A stretch of 5,763 bases of DNA, from the NCBI GenBank assembly GCA_910576925.1, contig CAJTKB010000050.1, positions 1 to 5,763 of the forward strand, read 5' to 3'. The DNA comes from an uncultured Bacilli bacterium. Lineage in GTDB: Bacteria; Bacillota_I; Bacilli_A; RF39; UBA660. The translations under genes were made by a program, and so were the position numbers. The notes below the pieces were generated by a model, which made no database searches, was not told the origin of the DNA, and saw only the letters and a program-made list of their open reading frames with translations. This document shows positions 1 to 5,763 of the stretch, in pieces (the stretch's first letter is position 1; each line of letters opens with the position of its first letter).

Positions 1-23
1 GTAGTTTGATTACTTTGTTTAGT

Positions 24-29
24 TGTCAA
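24..29 (-). promoter_or_regulatory. Possible divergent -35 element (minus strand)
   Basis: Read on the minus strand, this site is a perfect TTGACA, followed by ACTAAACAAAG. A -10 box at normal spacing would fall at the very edge of the window (about 1-6), where the sequence fits poorly, so a leftward promoter for a gene outside the window is possible but unproven. The sequence TTTAGTTGTCAA around it looks like the sort of half-site seen at regulator-controlled promoters, but no complete operator can be drawn. Confidence 0.2.
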
Positions 30-72
30 TACCTTTTTTCATTATTTTATCCTGATCTAGTGTCATGTATAC

Positions 73-103
73 TTGAAAAAATCGACAAAAAATGATATAT
101 AAT
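73..103 (+). promoter_or_regulatory. Promoter of the GNAT/membrane-protein unit
   Basis: A TTGAAA -35 box at 73-78 is followed by an AT-rich -10 region. Two readings are possible: TATATA at 96-101 with a 17-base spacer and an extended TG at 93-94, or a perfect TATAAT at 98-103 with a 19-base spacer. Either puts the transcript start near 107-110, just before the AGGAGG ribosome site at 113-118, so the leader is very short and leaves no room for a riboswitch. This is a sigma-A-type match found by eye. Confidence 0.6.
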
Positions 104-112
104 AATAAGAAT

Positions 113-118
113 AGGAGG
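113..118 (+). promoter_or_regulatory. Ribosome binding site that fixes a TTG start
   Basis: A perfect AGGAGG lies seven bases before TTG at 126. The next in-frame ATG is about 40 codons further in and would remove the first strands of the GNAT fold, so this site decides that the gene starts with TTG. Confidence 0.8.
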
Positions 119-125
119 ATTTACT

Positions 126-563
126 TTGGAAGTATTATTTAGAAAAGCAACCCTTGATGATGTGGAGGGAATTATTACACTTTGCAATGAATGTTTTGGA
201 GAAGAGACTTCTTATGAATACGCAAAACGTATATTTGAAGAAACTATGCATGATACCAATCAAATTTATTTAGTTGGTTTAGTGGATAACAAAATTATCG
301 CTCATACCAAAATTACCATTATACCAACTATTTATGAGAAGATGAATACATATTCTATTATCAACCATGTCTGTGTAAAACCTGAATATAGACGTCATAA
401 TATTGCAACACAAATGTTAGACGAAGTAACCAAGATCTGTAAGGAAAAGAATTGTAAGGCAATTGAACTATGGTCCAATAACTATAGAGTTCCAGCGCAT
501 TCATGTTATAAAAAATATGGATTTGAACCAAATGATGCAACTTTCTTTTCAAAAGAAATATAG
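126..563 (+). CDS. GNAT-family N-acetyltransferase, single domain
   Basis: This 145-residue protein has the length and order of one GNAT domain, which transfers an acetyl group from acetyl-CoA to an amine; it should be cytosolic. The N-terminus (FRKATLDDVEGI) is the usual first strand and helix. Strand 4 and the acetyl-CoA loop follow at about residues 82-98 (VCVKPEYRRHNIATQML). Near the C-terminus come WSNNYRVPAH and CYKKYGFEP, the usual AH-x-(F/C)Y-xx-GF ending, which resembles PhnO- and AAC(6')-like enzymes. The CoA loop reads RRHNIAT, so the first glycine of the R-x-x-G-x-G/A pattern is replaced by asparagine, a variation found in active members. The gene starts with TTG after a strong ribosome site. 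It lies 14 bases before the membrane-protein gene and probably shares its transcript. The substrate cannot be read from the sequence; small amines, aminoglycosides or a protein N-terminus are all possible. Confidence 0.9.
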   Translation: MEVLFRKATLDDVEGIITLCNECFGEETSYEYAKRIFEETMHDTNQIYLVGLVDNKIIAHTKITIIPTIYEKMNTYSIINHVCVKPEYRRHNIATQMLDEVTKICKEKNCKAIELWSNNYRVPAHSCYKKYGFEPNDATFFSKEI

Positions 564-577
564 TAAGGAGATAAATT

Positions 578-1759
578 ATGAAAATAAGTAATGTTTATAT
601 CGGTGGGTGGTTCCAAAGAACCATGCTGCAATTGACTGAAATTTATGATTTCTTAAGAGAATGTAAAACAAAACTAAATTTAGATTCAGAAAAATTAGCG
701 GAGTATCGTAAAAATTTAGGAATTGGAAGAATTGACTATGGCGTTTCAGGAGAAGAGTATATTCGTTTTACTACTTCTTATAATATTACGGTTAAAATAT
801 TTGAAGATGGCTTAATTGTTTTAAACAATAGTAATGTAAGTGAGGATACCTTATTTGCAGATATTGATCATGTAACAGATTATTATGAAAATAAACTATC
901 TCCAGCATTTAGCTATCTATTTAGTTTGGGTGCTCCAGTTCCAAAAGAACTTGCCAATATTGAAACAGTATATCCATATTTTATTGTTTGTGACAATGCC
1001 ACTGATGAAGGTTTAGGGGATATGTTATCTCGTACAGAAAAACAAAAGTATTTTGAGTTTCGAAATGAAAACTATGATGTAGTTCGTGGAGATAAATATT
1101 ATTTTATTAATAATAAGAAAAAATCTTCTGAAAACATTGAACGTTATATTGAAGAACAGATTTTTATTCGTGAATTCAAAGGACAATTACACCGTTATTT
1201 GAATTTACATCGTATTATTTGGGAAAAAATTGATACGATTAAGGAAAAGATTAATGTTAAGGGCTCTGAAATTATTAAATTCACTACCAAATTAGACGGT
1301 TATGCCAAAACAATCAATTTAATTGATGGAAGAATCAATCAAATGGGAACTTATATTTCTACAAGAGAAAAAATCGCAAAAAGTGATGCAGAACTCGCAC
1401 AATTTTTAGCAATTTCTGGATATCGATATGAAACATTAAGGGATACTTTAGATTATATTAAGTATCTATGGGATATGACACAAACTCACGTATCATCTGC
1501 CCAAAAATTATTCAATAGTGTAAAAGCAGACGTAACAAGTAAATCAGTGGATAGTTTGACACTTGTTACTTCTATGAGTGCAGGGGCTTCTATTATTGGA
1601 TTACTCACCAATTCTGCACCAGAAATTACAGTATTTGGTGTTCTATATTTCTTTGTACTTGCTTTCATTGGATATTTTTCTACAAAGATACTTGGTGCGA
1701 TATCACGAAGAAGAAAATACGAAGTATCTGATATTGATTATGATAAGGACATTAAATAG
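578..1759 (+). CDS. Helical protein with C-terminal membrane hairpin, function unknown
   Basis: I do not recognise a characterised family. The 393-residue protein has three parts. Residues 1-180 look like a soluble alpha/beta domain, with a distinctive N-terminus (MKISNVYIGGWFQRT), a YIRFTTSYNITVKIFEDGLIV strand pair around 61-81 and no signal peptide. Residues 185-325 are charged and mostly helical, probably a coiled coil. Two hydrophobic segments at about 326-344 and 351-372 are joined by a short NSAPE turn and followed by SRRRK, so both ends should face the cytoplasm. A soluble domain, long helices and a terminal two-helix hairpin recall CorA transporters and RMND1/DUF155 proteins. That is a likeness of layout only: the CorA GMN motif is absent. 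The start has AAGGAG seven bases upstream. The gene is 14 bases after the GNAT gene and is followed at once by a terminator. Many arginines use CGT. Confidence 0.85.
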   Translation: MKISNVYIGGWFQRTMLQLTEIYDFLRECKTKLNLDSEKLAEYRKNLGIGRIDYGVSGEEYIRFTTSYNITVKIFEDGLIVLNNSNVSEDTLFADIDHVTDYYENKLSPAFSYLFSLGAPVPKELANIETVYPYFIVCDNATDEGLGDMLSRTEKQKYFEFRNENYDVVRGDKYYFINNKKKSSENIERYIEEQIFIREFKGQLHRYLNLHRIIWEKIDTIKEKINVKGSEIIKFTTKLDGYAKTINLIDGRINQMGTYISTREKIAKSDAELAQFLAISGYRYETLRDTLDYIKYLWDMTQTHVSSAQKLFNSVKADVTSKSVDSLTLVTSMSAGASIIGLLTNSAPEITVFGVLYFFVLAFIGYFSTKILGAISRRRKYEVSDIDYDKDIK

Positions 1760-1781
1760 GGTTACATTGGTAATCCTTTTT
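1758..1781 (+). terminator. Intrinsic terminator after the membrane-protein gene
   Basis: AGGGTTAC at 1758-1765 pairs with GTAATCCT at 1770-1777 around an ATTG loop, giving eight base pairs including one G-T wobble, and runs directly into TTTTT (1777-1781). The stem begins inside the TAG stop codon at 1757-1759. It closes the two-gene unit and separates it from the glycosylase-like gene. Confidence 0.75.
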
Positions 1782-1795
1782 GTTTGTACATATTA

Positions 1796-1812
1796 TTGTG
1801 AACGCTTTCCAA
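1796..1812 (+). promoter_or_regulatory. Possible LacI/CcpA-type operator (cre-like)
   Basis: TTGTGAACGCTTTCCAA carries the central CG with flanking AA and TTTC expected of a catabolite-responsive element, but with two mismatches to the usual WTGNAANCGNWWNCA pattern. It lies between the terminator and the start of the glycosylase-like gene, where control of that gene would make sense. No convincing promoter was found beside it: TATGAT at 1824-1829 and 1829-1834 could be -10 boxes but lack a good -35. This is a weak, pattern-only call. Confidence 0.2.
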
Positions 1813-1870
1813 TTGATAGAATATATGATATGATTTTAGTAGAGATATCTAAATAGATAGGAGAACTAGG

Positions 1871-2524
1871 ATGCAGTTAGAAGAATTAAACAGAGAGTAT
1901 GATAAATTACAGACAAAATTTGGCGCTAAGGAACTCGACTCTATTTATAATGGGGGATGTACAAATCACCCTGATATTTGTTTTGTCTTTATGAATCCAA
2001 CTGCAAAAAATCCTGCAGCTAATAAAGACTGGAATGGAATAAAATCCCCTTGGATAGGAACTAAAAATATATGGGATTTATTCTATGCATTGGATTTGTT
2101 AGATGAGAAGATCTATCACAAAATTAAAACGATAAAAGGAAAAGATTGGACAGAGGAATTTGCAAGTGAAGTTTATAAAGATGTGGAAAAACACAACTAT
2201 TTTATAACCAATTTAGGAAAGTGTACCCAAGTGGATGCTAGGGAACTGCCTGATTCAGTTTATAAGGAATATTTATATCTTTTAAAACAAGAATTTGGTA
2301 TGATTCATCCTAAAGTTATTGTTTTATTTGGTAATCAAGTAAGTTCCATTGTATTAGATGAAAAAATATCGGTTTCAAAGGTTAGAAAAAAACGTTTTAT
2401 AAAAGATATTAATGGCACTCAATATAAATTTTATTCAGTATATTATCCTGTTGGAAATGGGAGATTTCATATGGATAAATCCATAGAAGATATTCGTTAT
2501 ATTATAAATCAGGAAATAATTTAA
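1871..2524 (+). CDS. Uracil-DNA glycosylase superfamily protein, divergent
   Basis: The 217-residue cytosolic protein fits the uracil-DNA glycosylase superfamily, which removes damaged bases from DNA, though some relatives act on other substrates. Motif 1 is at residues 38-45 (FVFMNPTA), where N42-P43 matches the GINPG loop of the MUG/TDG group better than the GEAPG of family 4. NLGKC (114-118) follows the helical middle. The next core strand is VIVLFGNQVSS (149-159), matching the hydrophobic strand ending in G that precedes the substrate helix. The late motif is YYPVGNGRFHMDKSIEDI (about 191-208), in the place of the HPS loop that inserts into DNA; here the usual HPS is absent. Only three cysteines (30, 37, 118) are present, so the four-cysteine iron-sulfur cluster of family 4 is not expected. 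The start has AGGAG seven bases upstream. Superfamily membership is likely; activity on uracil is an inference. Confidence 0.75.
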   Translation: MQLEELNREYDKLQTKFGAKELDSIYNGGCTNHPDICFVFMNPTAKNPAANKDWNGIKSPWIGTKNIWDLFYALDLLDEKIYHKIKTIKGKDWTEEFASEVYKDVEKHNYFITNLGKCTQVDARELPDSVYKEYLYLLKQEFGMIHPKVIVLFGNQVSSIVLDEKISVSKVRKKRFIKDINGTQYKFYSVYYPVGNGRFHMDKSIEDIRYIINQEII

Positions 2525-2559
2525 TAATATTGATATAAAAAATTAAAGTGAGGTAATAA

Positions 2560-2695
2560 ATTTCAGAATATGCTCTAGAAAAAATCAATGGTATAGCAAA
2601 TTCATTTAAAATATAATATGATTTCTAAAAAACACAAGAGAAATGGTGTAGTAAAAAATAAAATGTATGAAGTGGAAGGAATAAAAAAAGTATGA
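2560..2695 (+). pseudogene. Probable remains of a small gene upstream of the fusion kinase
   Basis: AAGTGAGG at 2546-2553 is a good ribosome site, yet six bases later the codon is ATT (2560-2562) instead of ATG. From there the frame reads ISEYALEKINGIANSFKI, a plausible soluble N-terminus, before TAA at 2614. In another frame, 2618-2695 reads a 25-residue open stretch (ending KNKMYEVEGIKKV) whose TGA overlaps the next gene's ATG as ATGA, the usual arrangement of coupled genes. The two pieces look like the start and end of one gene that lost its start codon and most of its middle. I do not recognise the protein. A coincidence in AT-rich DNA cannot be excluded. Confidence 0.35.
2612..2617 (+). 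promoter_or_regulatory. Possible -10 box for the fusion-kinase gene
   Basis: This is a perfect TATAAT, but no recognisable -35 lies 16-18 bases upstream (ATGGTA at best). A transcript from here would start near 2624 and give a leader of about 70 bases before the ATG at 2692. In DNA this AT-rich the match may be chance. Confidence 0.25.
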
Positions 2696-4296
2696 AAGAT
2701 AAGTTTTTACAGCTAATACTTGATTTTATAAAGGTTTATCCTCAATGTAATAATAAAGAAATAAATTATACCTTTTCAGGAAGCATATCATACAATTTAT
2801 TAAGTTGTATAAGTGGTTATACCATTTATATGTATTCTTTTAGGGAATTTAAATTAAAAAAGATAAAAGCTTTAAAGGTCGATCGTATTTTTAAAAGATA
2901 TTTTCGTCCGATTTCAGATATAGATGTTGAGGTGTATCAGGAAGAAATATTTAAAAATATTAATTATAAAGAGAAAGTATATGATAGTAATTTTATATTT
3001 GATAAATATTATTCCTGTTTTAATCAAAATGTTGATAAGGTATATTTAGATTTTTTTAATAGTAAAAGTGATTTTATTTTTGAAATAAAAATTAATAATA
3101 CTAGTATTTGGATAGATGATTTTCGTTTAAATTATGGATATCGACTAAAAACTTTAATAAATTTACCTGAAGAAAGATTTAATATCGAGCATCCTAAATA
3201 TAAATATACCATACAAAAGTATAGTTATGATATGAATTATTTATGTAAGATTTTCTTAAAGTGTTTTGGAAAACAGAGTACATCAGAATTTATTGAAAAG
3301 GCCTTAAAGGGTATTTGTAATGATGATGCTTTATCTCCAGACAAATTAAAAATTAATAGACTTTTAAAAAAATTAGAAAAATTAAATATTTCAAAATATA
3401 CAAAGTCATTTTTATTTAATGTTTTAGAAAATTTTAAAATTAAAAATTATAATAATCTTTTTTTTGGAGATCCGATATTTTTATTAAATGAATTTAGTGA
3501 TGTGGAGTCTATAAACCTAATAAAGTTAGGAAAGAGTAAAAATATAAAATATAAAATACAAATGAATGGTGAATCTTATTTACTTAAAACGAATAACTTC
3601 ATAACTAAAGGGGAGACAAAAAGAATTGTTAAAGTTATAAAAAGAATCAATAAATATTTACCAGAAAATTCACAACATATAGAATTTTTTGGTTATCATA
3701 AAGCATTCAAAGAATCATATATTGCCTATAAATATATTGATGGCAAAAGTCTAAATGAGTATGATAGTAAAGATTTATTCTCTTTAGGTATAATGACAGG
3801 AAAGTTACTATCTAAATTACATCAGATTCCAACATTTGGATTATCATTGAAAAATGAGAGTAAATTCTTAAATAAAATTCAACAAAGAGCTAACTTAGAT
3901 ATGTCCGAAGAAAATGATAAGCAGAAGATTATTAATTATATAAAACAAAATAAATTTAAATTAGGAAAAAATAATGTATTACTTCATAATGATTTAAATT
4001 TAGGAAATATTATTTTCTCTGATAATAAAATTGTAATCATTGATTTTGATAATTGTGCAAAAGGTGATTGGTTTATAGATTTTAAAAAGAAGTTGCGTAA
4101 TAAAAATGATTTTTTTGATGGTTTATATCAGGGATATGCTAAAGAAGATTTATTATATATAAAAAAGGTAAATTTAATTTTATTTTTATATGAATATTAT
4201 TATATGAATAATATACCAATTGAGATGAATAATAGAAAAATCGATATTTTAAAACGGCATGATGAGTTTTTAGATTACTTTTCTAATATATTATGA
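2692..4296 (+). CDS. Nucleotidyltransferase-like domain fused to APH/choline-kinase-like phosphotransferase
   Basis: The 534-residue protein has two apparent catalytic domains. Residues 25-135 carry polymerase-beta nucleotidyltransferase marks: FSGS at 28-31 for the GS helix turn, SDIDVEVY at 75-82 with D76 and D78 as metal ligands, and FIFEIKI at 128-134, where E131 could be the third carboxylate. The order resembles AbiEii-type enzymes. A helical linker covers about 145-255. The kinase-like part begins near 272: YLLK with K299 as candidate ATP-binding lysine, hinge YKYIDGKSL (346-354), catalytic loop HNDLNLGN (432-439, D434 catalytic, N439 metal) and IIDFD (449-453) in place of DFG, then DWFIDF. 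This is the aminoglycoside phosphotransferase/choline kinase pattern. The kinase residues are complete, so it is probably active; the substrate is unknown. No signal peptide is seen. GGAAGGA ends 11 bases before ATG, which is a long spacing. The ATGA overlap with an upstream reading frame suggests former coupling. The coding sequence is very rich in A and T. Confidence 0.85.
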   Translation: MKDKFLQLILDFIKVYPQCNNKEINYTFSGSISYNLLSCISGYTIYMYSFREFKLKKIKALKVDRIFKRYFRPISDIDVEVYQEEIFKNINYKEKVYDSNFIFDKYYSCFNQNVDKVYLDFFNSKSDFIFEIKINNTSIWIDDFRLNYGYRLKTLINLPEERFNIEHPKYKYTIQKYSYDMNYLCKIFLKCFGKQSTSEFIEKALKGICNDDALSPDKLKINRLLKKLEKLNISKYTKSFLFNVLENFKIKNYNNLFFGDPIFLLNEFSDVESINLIKLGKSKNIKYKIQMNGESYLLKTNNFITKGETKRIVKVIKRINKYLPENSQHIEFFGYHKAFKESYIAYKYIDGKSLNEYDSKDLFSLGIMTGKLLSKLHQIPTFGLSLKNESKFLNKIQQRANLDMSEENDKQKIINYIKQNKFKLGKNNVLLHNDLNLGNIIFSDNKIVIIDFDNCAKGDWFIDFKKKLRNKNDFFDGLYQGYAKEDLLYIKKVNLILFLYEYYYMNNIPIEMNNRKIDILKRHDEFLDYFSNIL

Positions 4297-4550
4297 ATCT
4301 ATCAATAAAACTGTGAAAAATAGAAGAAAGAAACATTGTAATAGATCATTGTAATTATAGTTTCATGTGGTTCAATATAGTTTGACTTATCTATTTTGTC
4401 GATACTATCATTAATAAGAGTAGGGTAGTTTTATAAAAATTACAGATAAACTTTAATCTTTGCTATAAATCTCGTTTCATTTCTAATAAATAATATTATA
4501 GACACCATCTTCTTTTATGTTAAAATAGTTATATACGAGGATGTGAGATT
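4297..4550. other. Non-coding stretch before the tandem GNAT gene
   Basis: All frames are broken by stops and no convincing gene remnant is seen. It holds a nine-base direct repeat CATTGTAAT (4334-4342 and 4347-4355) and a small AT-rich dyad, GTAGTTTT at 4425-4432 facing AAAATTAC at 4436-4443 with one G-T wobble. There are two promoter-like sites: a weaker TTGACT (4382-4387) with TATCAT (4406-4411) at 18 bases, and the better one given separately. No clear terminator follows the fusion-kinase gene. Confidence 0.5.
4499..4526 (+). promoter_or_regulatory. Extended -10 promoter of the tandem GNAT gene
   Basis: TAGACA at 4499-4504 is 16 bases before TAAAAT at 4521-4526, and TG at 4518-4519 forms an extended -10. 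The transcript would start near 4532, leaving about 18 bases before the ATG at 4551, with GAGG at 4537-4540 as ribosome site. The gene therefore appears to be transcribed on its own. Confidence 0.6.
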
Positions 4551-5453
4551 ATGAATGAATTAGTAGAGATATATTATAGGAATTTTCCTAATATTGTAAG
4601 AGAGGAAAATACTGTTAAAAAGATATTAAGTAATCCAGATAATTATGTTATTGAAAAAAGGGATAAGGGTAAATTAATTGGGGTTTCAGTTATTAATAAA
4701 AATACAATTTTATTAATATGTGTAGATAAAGAATATAGAAAAAAAGGAATTGGAACTCAGTTATTAAATGAATCTGAAAAATATATATTAAGTCATGGAT
4801 TTGATAAATTAAATATTGGTGCTGGATATGATTATTTAACTCCTGGTGTTCCAATTAATGAAGAGACAATGAGTTTCTTTGATAGAAGATATTATAGTCA
4901 TTCATGGGGACAAGATGAATGTTTTGATATGGATATGGAACTTAAAGATTTTAATCATATGGAATATAGGCTTGGAGATACAATTAATGGGATTACTTAT
5001 AGATGGGCAAATGTAGATGAAATTTCTGAAATAGTTGAATGTGCTGATGATGCTTGTAAATATCAAGAAGAAAAATTTAGTAGATATTATATTAATGAAA
5101 ATTTATATAAAGATGGTAATGATCAAAGAGTAATTGTTGCTATAAAAAATAATAAAATTGTCGGATGCATTATTGCTTCATTTGAAACGGAAGGTAAAGA
5201 CATTGGCTCTGTAGGTTGTACTTGTGTTAGATTTGATGAAATACACCAAAGAATTGGAACAAACCTGGTTATGATTGGAACTAGATATTTAAAGGAAATC
5301 GGATTAGAATATGGACATTTGGGATATACTTATACTGGATTAGATAAGATGTATGGATATTCGGGTTATAAAATTACTACAAAGTATTTAATGGCAGAAA
5401 AAACATTAGTAAAGATAAAAGATTTTGATTTTAATGATATTGATGGATTATAG
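4551..5453 (+). CDS. Tandem two-domain GNAT N-acetyltransferase
   Basis: The 300-residue cytosolic protein holds two GNAT domains in a row, an arrangement known from mycothiol synthase and several resistance acetyltransferases. In the first (about 1-133), strand 4 and the acetyl-CoA loop are at 54-72 (LLICVDKEYRKKGIGTQLL), with an intact R-K-K-G-I-G-T; then come IGAGYDYLTPGVP (89-101) and a FFDRRYY helix. In the second (about 138-290), the matching loop is HQRIGTNL (232-239), where the first glycine is arginine; then LGYTYTGLDKMYGYSGYKI (257-275) supplies the C-terminal helix and strand with the usual tyrosine. Commonly one half of a tandem GNAT is the catalyst and the other is structural; the intact loop suggests the first half binds acetyl-CoA, but both could. 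The ribosome site (GAGG, 10-base spacing) is modest. Every arginine codon is AGA or AGG, unlike the CGT-rich gene at 578-1759. Substrate unknown. Confidence 0.88.
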   Translation: MNELVEIYYRNFPNIVREENTVKKILSNPDNYVIEKRDKGKLIGVSVINKNTILLICVDKEYRKKGIGTQLLNESEKYILSHGFDKLNIGAGYDYLTPGVPINEETMSFFDRRYYSHSWGQDECFDMDMELKDFNHMEYRLGDTINGITYRWANVDEISEIVECADDACKYQEEKFSRYYINENLYKDGNDQRVIVAIKNNKIVGCIIASFETEGKDIGSVGCTCVRFDEIHQRIGTNLVMIGTRYLKEIGLEYGHLGYTYTGLDKMYGYSGYKITTKYLMAEKTLVKIKDFDFNDIDGL

Positions 5454-5468
5454 AATAAGTATAAAACT

Positions 5469-5702
5469 ATGAGAATGGAACAATAGGATGAACATGATGC
5501 TGATACTTATATTGTTAAATGAAATAATCAGGTAGTTGGACAAGTAACAGTAAATTAAGTAGTCATAATTTCCCTATAGAGACTATCTCTAATCGGAGAG
5601 TATATGTACGAGCATTTAGAATAGAACTTAAGTCAAAGCTTACTGAATTGCACATTAACTGATTTAGAAAATAAAGGTATAACAGAATTTACTACTTTAT
5701 AA
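5469..5702 (+). pseudogene. Decayed GNAT-like acetyltransferase fragment
   Basis: One frame starting at ATG 5469 reads protein-like sequence broken by stops at 5484, 5520, 5556, 5577, 5622 and 5700. The clear pieces are DEHDADTYIVK, then NNQVVGQVTVN, which is the strand 2-3 hairpin seen in GNAT enzymes, and later NLSQSLLNCTLTDLENKGI followed by TEFTT, which fits the CoA-loop helix and the next strand. Between them a second frame (about 5558-5660) is open and reads FPIETISNRRVYVRAFRIELK, compatible with strand 4 and so implying a frameshift. The C-terminal part of the fold is missing. No intact product can be made. The call depends on the resemblance of short segments. Confidence 0.5.
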
Positions 5703-5723
5703 TCTGTATTGAGAGTGTAAAAT

Positions 5724-5758
5724 AAAGTGTGTAAGTAAGAAAAAAACTACACACTTTT
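5724..5758 (+). terminator. AT-rich hairpin, possible terminator at the window edge
   Basis: AAAGTGTGTA at 5724-5733 is exactly complementary to TACACACTTT at 5748-5757, with a 14-base A-rich loop, and the sequence continues TCTAAT. The ten-pair stem is perfect but AT-rich and the T-run is short, so it is a weak intrinsic terminator for the tandem GNAT transcript. It could instead belong to a neighbouring element that continues beyond the window. Confidence 0.4.
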
Positions 5759-5763
5759 CTAAT

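Noticed and set aside
361..552. Open frame on the minus strand inside the first GNAT gene
   Set aside because: It lies wholly antisense to a convincing GNAT gene, its protein shows no domain pattern, and no ribosome site precedes it.
1486..1668. Open frame on the minus strand inside the membrane-protein gene
   Set aside because: It is a mirror of the membrane-helix region and has no ribosome site or protein family likeness.
1740..1856. Small plus-strand frame giving about 38 residues with a hydrophobic start (TLVILFVCTYY)
   Set aside because: No proper ribosome site precedes its ATG, it overlaps the end of the upstream gene, and the terminator hairpin runs through it, so the hydrophobic stretch is largely the translated T-run.
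4293..4316. ATGA overlap at the end of the fusion-kinase gene as a possible next coupled gene
   Set aside because: The frame closes after seven codons, and nothing protein-like follows in any frame.
77..4412. Shared ATCGACAAAA near 81-90 and, inverted, near 4394-4403
   Set aside because: Ten bases in AT-rich DNA can match by chance, the flanks do not agree, and no element boundaries or duplications accompany them.
5724..5763. Terminal inverted repeat of an insertion sequence
   Set aside because: The perfect dyad is only ten bases with a short loop, no transposase or target duplication is visible, and a terminator explains it more simply.
1..5763. Integron-like cassette array suggested by several single-gene units
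   Set aside because: The spacers share no attC-like repeat and differ in length and sequence, and most units have their own promoter.

Overview
The window is AT-rich DNA from a low-GC Gram-positive bacterium (Bacillota, probably a gut member of the Erysipelotrichia or Clostridia). This rests on the strong AGGAGG-type ribosome sites, sigma-A-like promoters with extended -10 elements, the lysine-, asparagine- and isoleucine-rich proteins, and TGA used as a stop with tryptophan encoded by TGG. The genus cannot be fixed from this sequence alone. All recognisable genes lie on the plus strand, and there is no RNA gene, CRISPR array, transposase or integrase.

Layout from left to right. Positions 1-125 hold a promoter region for the first gene. 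Positions 126-1759 form a two-gene unit: a single-domain GNAT acetyltransferase with a TTG start, then, 14 bases later, a 393-residue protein with a soluble N-terminal domain, a long helical region and a C-terminal pair of membrane helices. A hairpin with a T-run at 1758-1781 ends this unit. Positions 1871-2524 encode a divergent protein of the uracil-DNA glycosylase superfamily. Positions 2525-2691 hold what look like remains of a small gene, whose last reading frame overlaps the next start codon as ATGA. Positions 2692-4296 encode the most unusual gene, a 534-residue protein that appears to fuse a polymerase-beta-type nucleotidyltransferase domain to an aminoglycoside/choline-kinase-like phosphotransferase domain. 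After a 254-base non-coding stretch with its own promoter comes a tandem two-domain GNAT acetyltransferase (4551-5453). The right end holds a decayed GNAT-like reading frame and a hairpin at the window edge.

The genes look like an accessory, turnover-prone neighbourhood of small-molecule-modifying enzymes (acetyl-, nucleotidyl- and phospho-transfer) and not one metabolic pathway. Only the first two genes are convincingly co-transcribed. Arginine codon use shifts from mostly CGT in the 578-1759 gene to only AGA/AGG in the 4551-5453 gene, which suggests the pieces have different histories. No complete known defence or biosynthetic system is visible. The nucleotidyltransferase-kinase fusion and the GNAT/membrane-hairpin pair are the best candidates for something undescribed.
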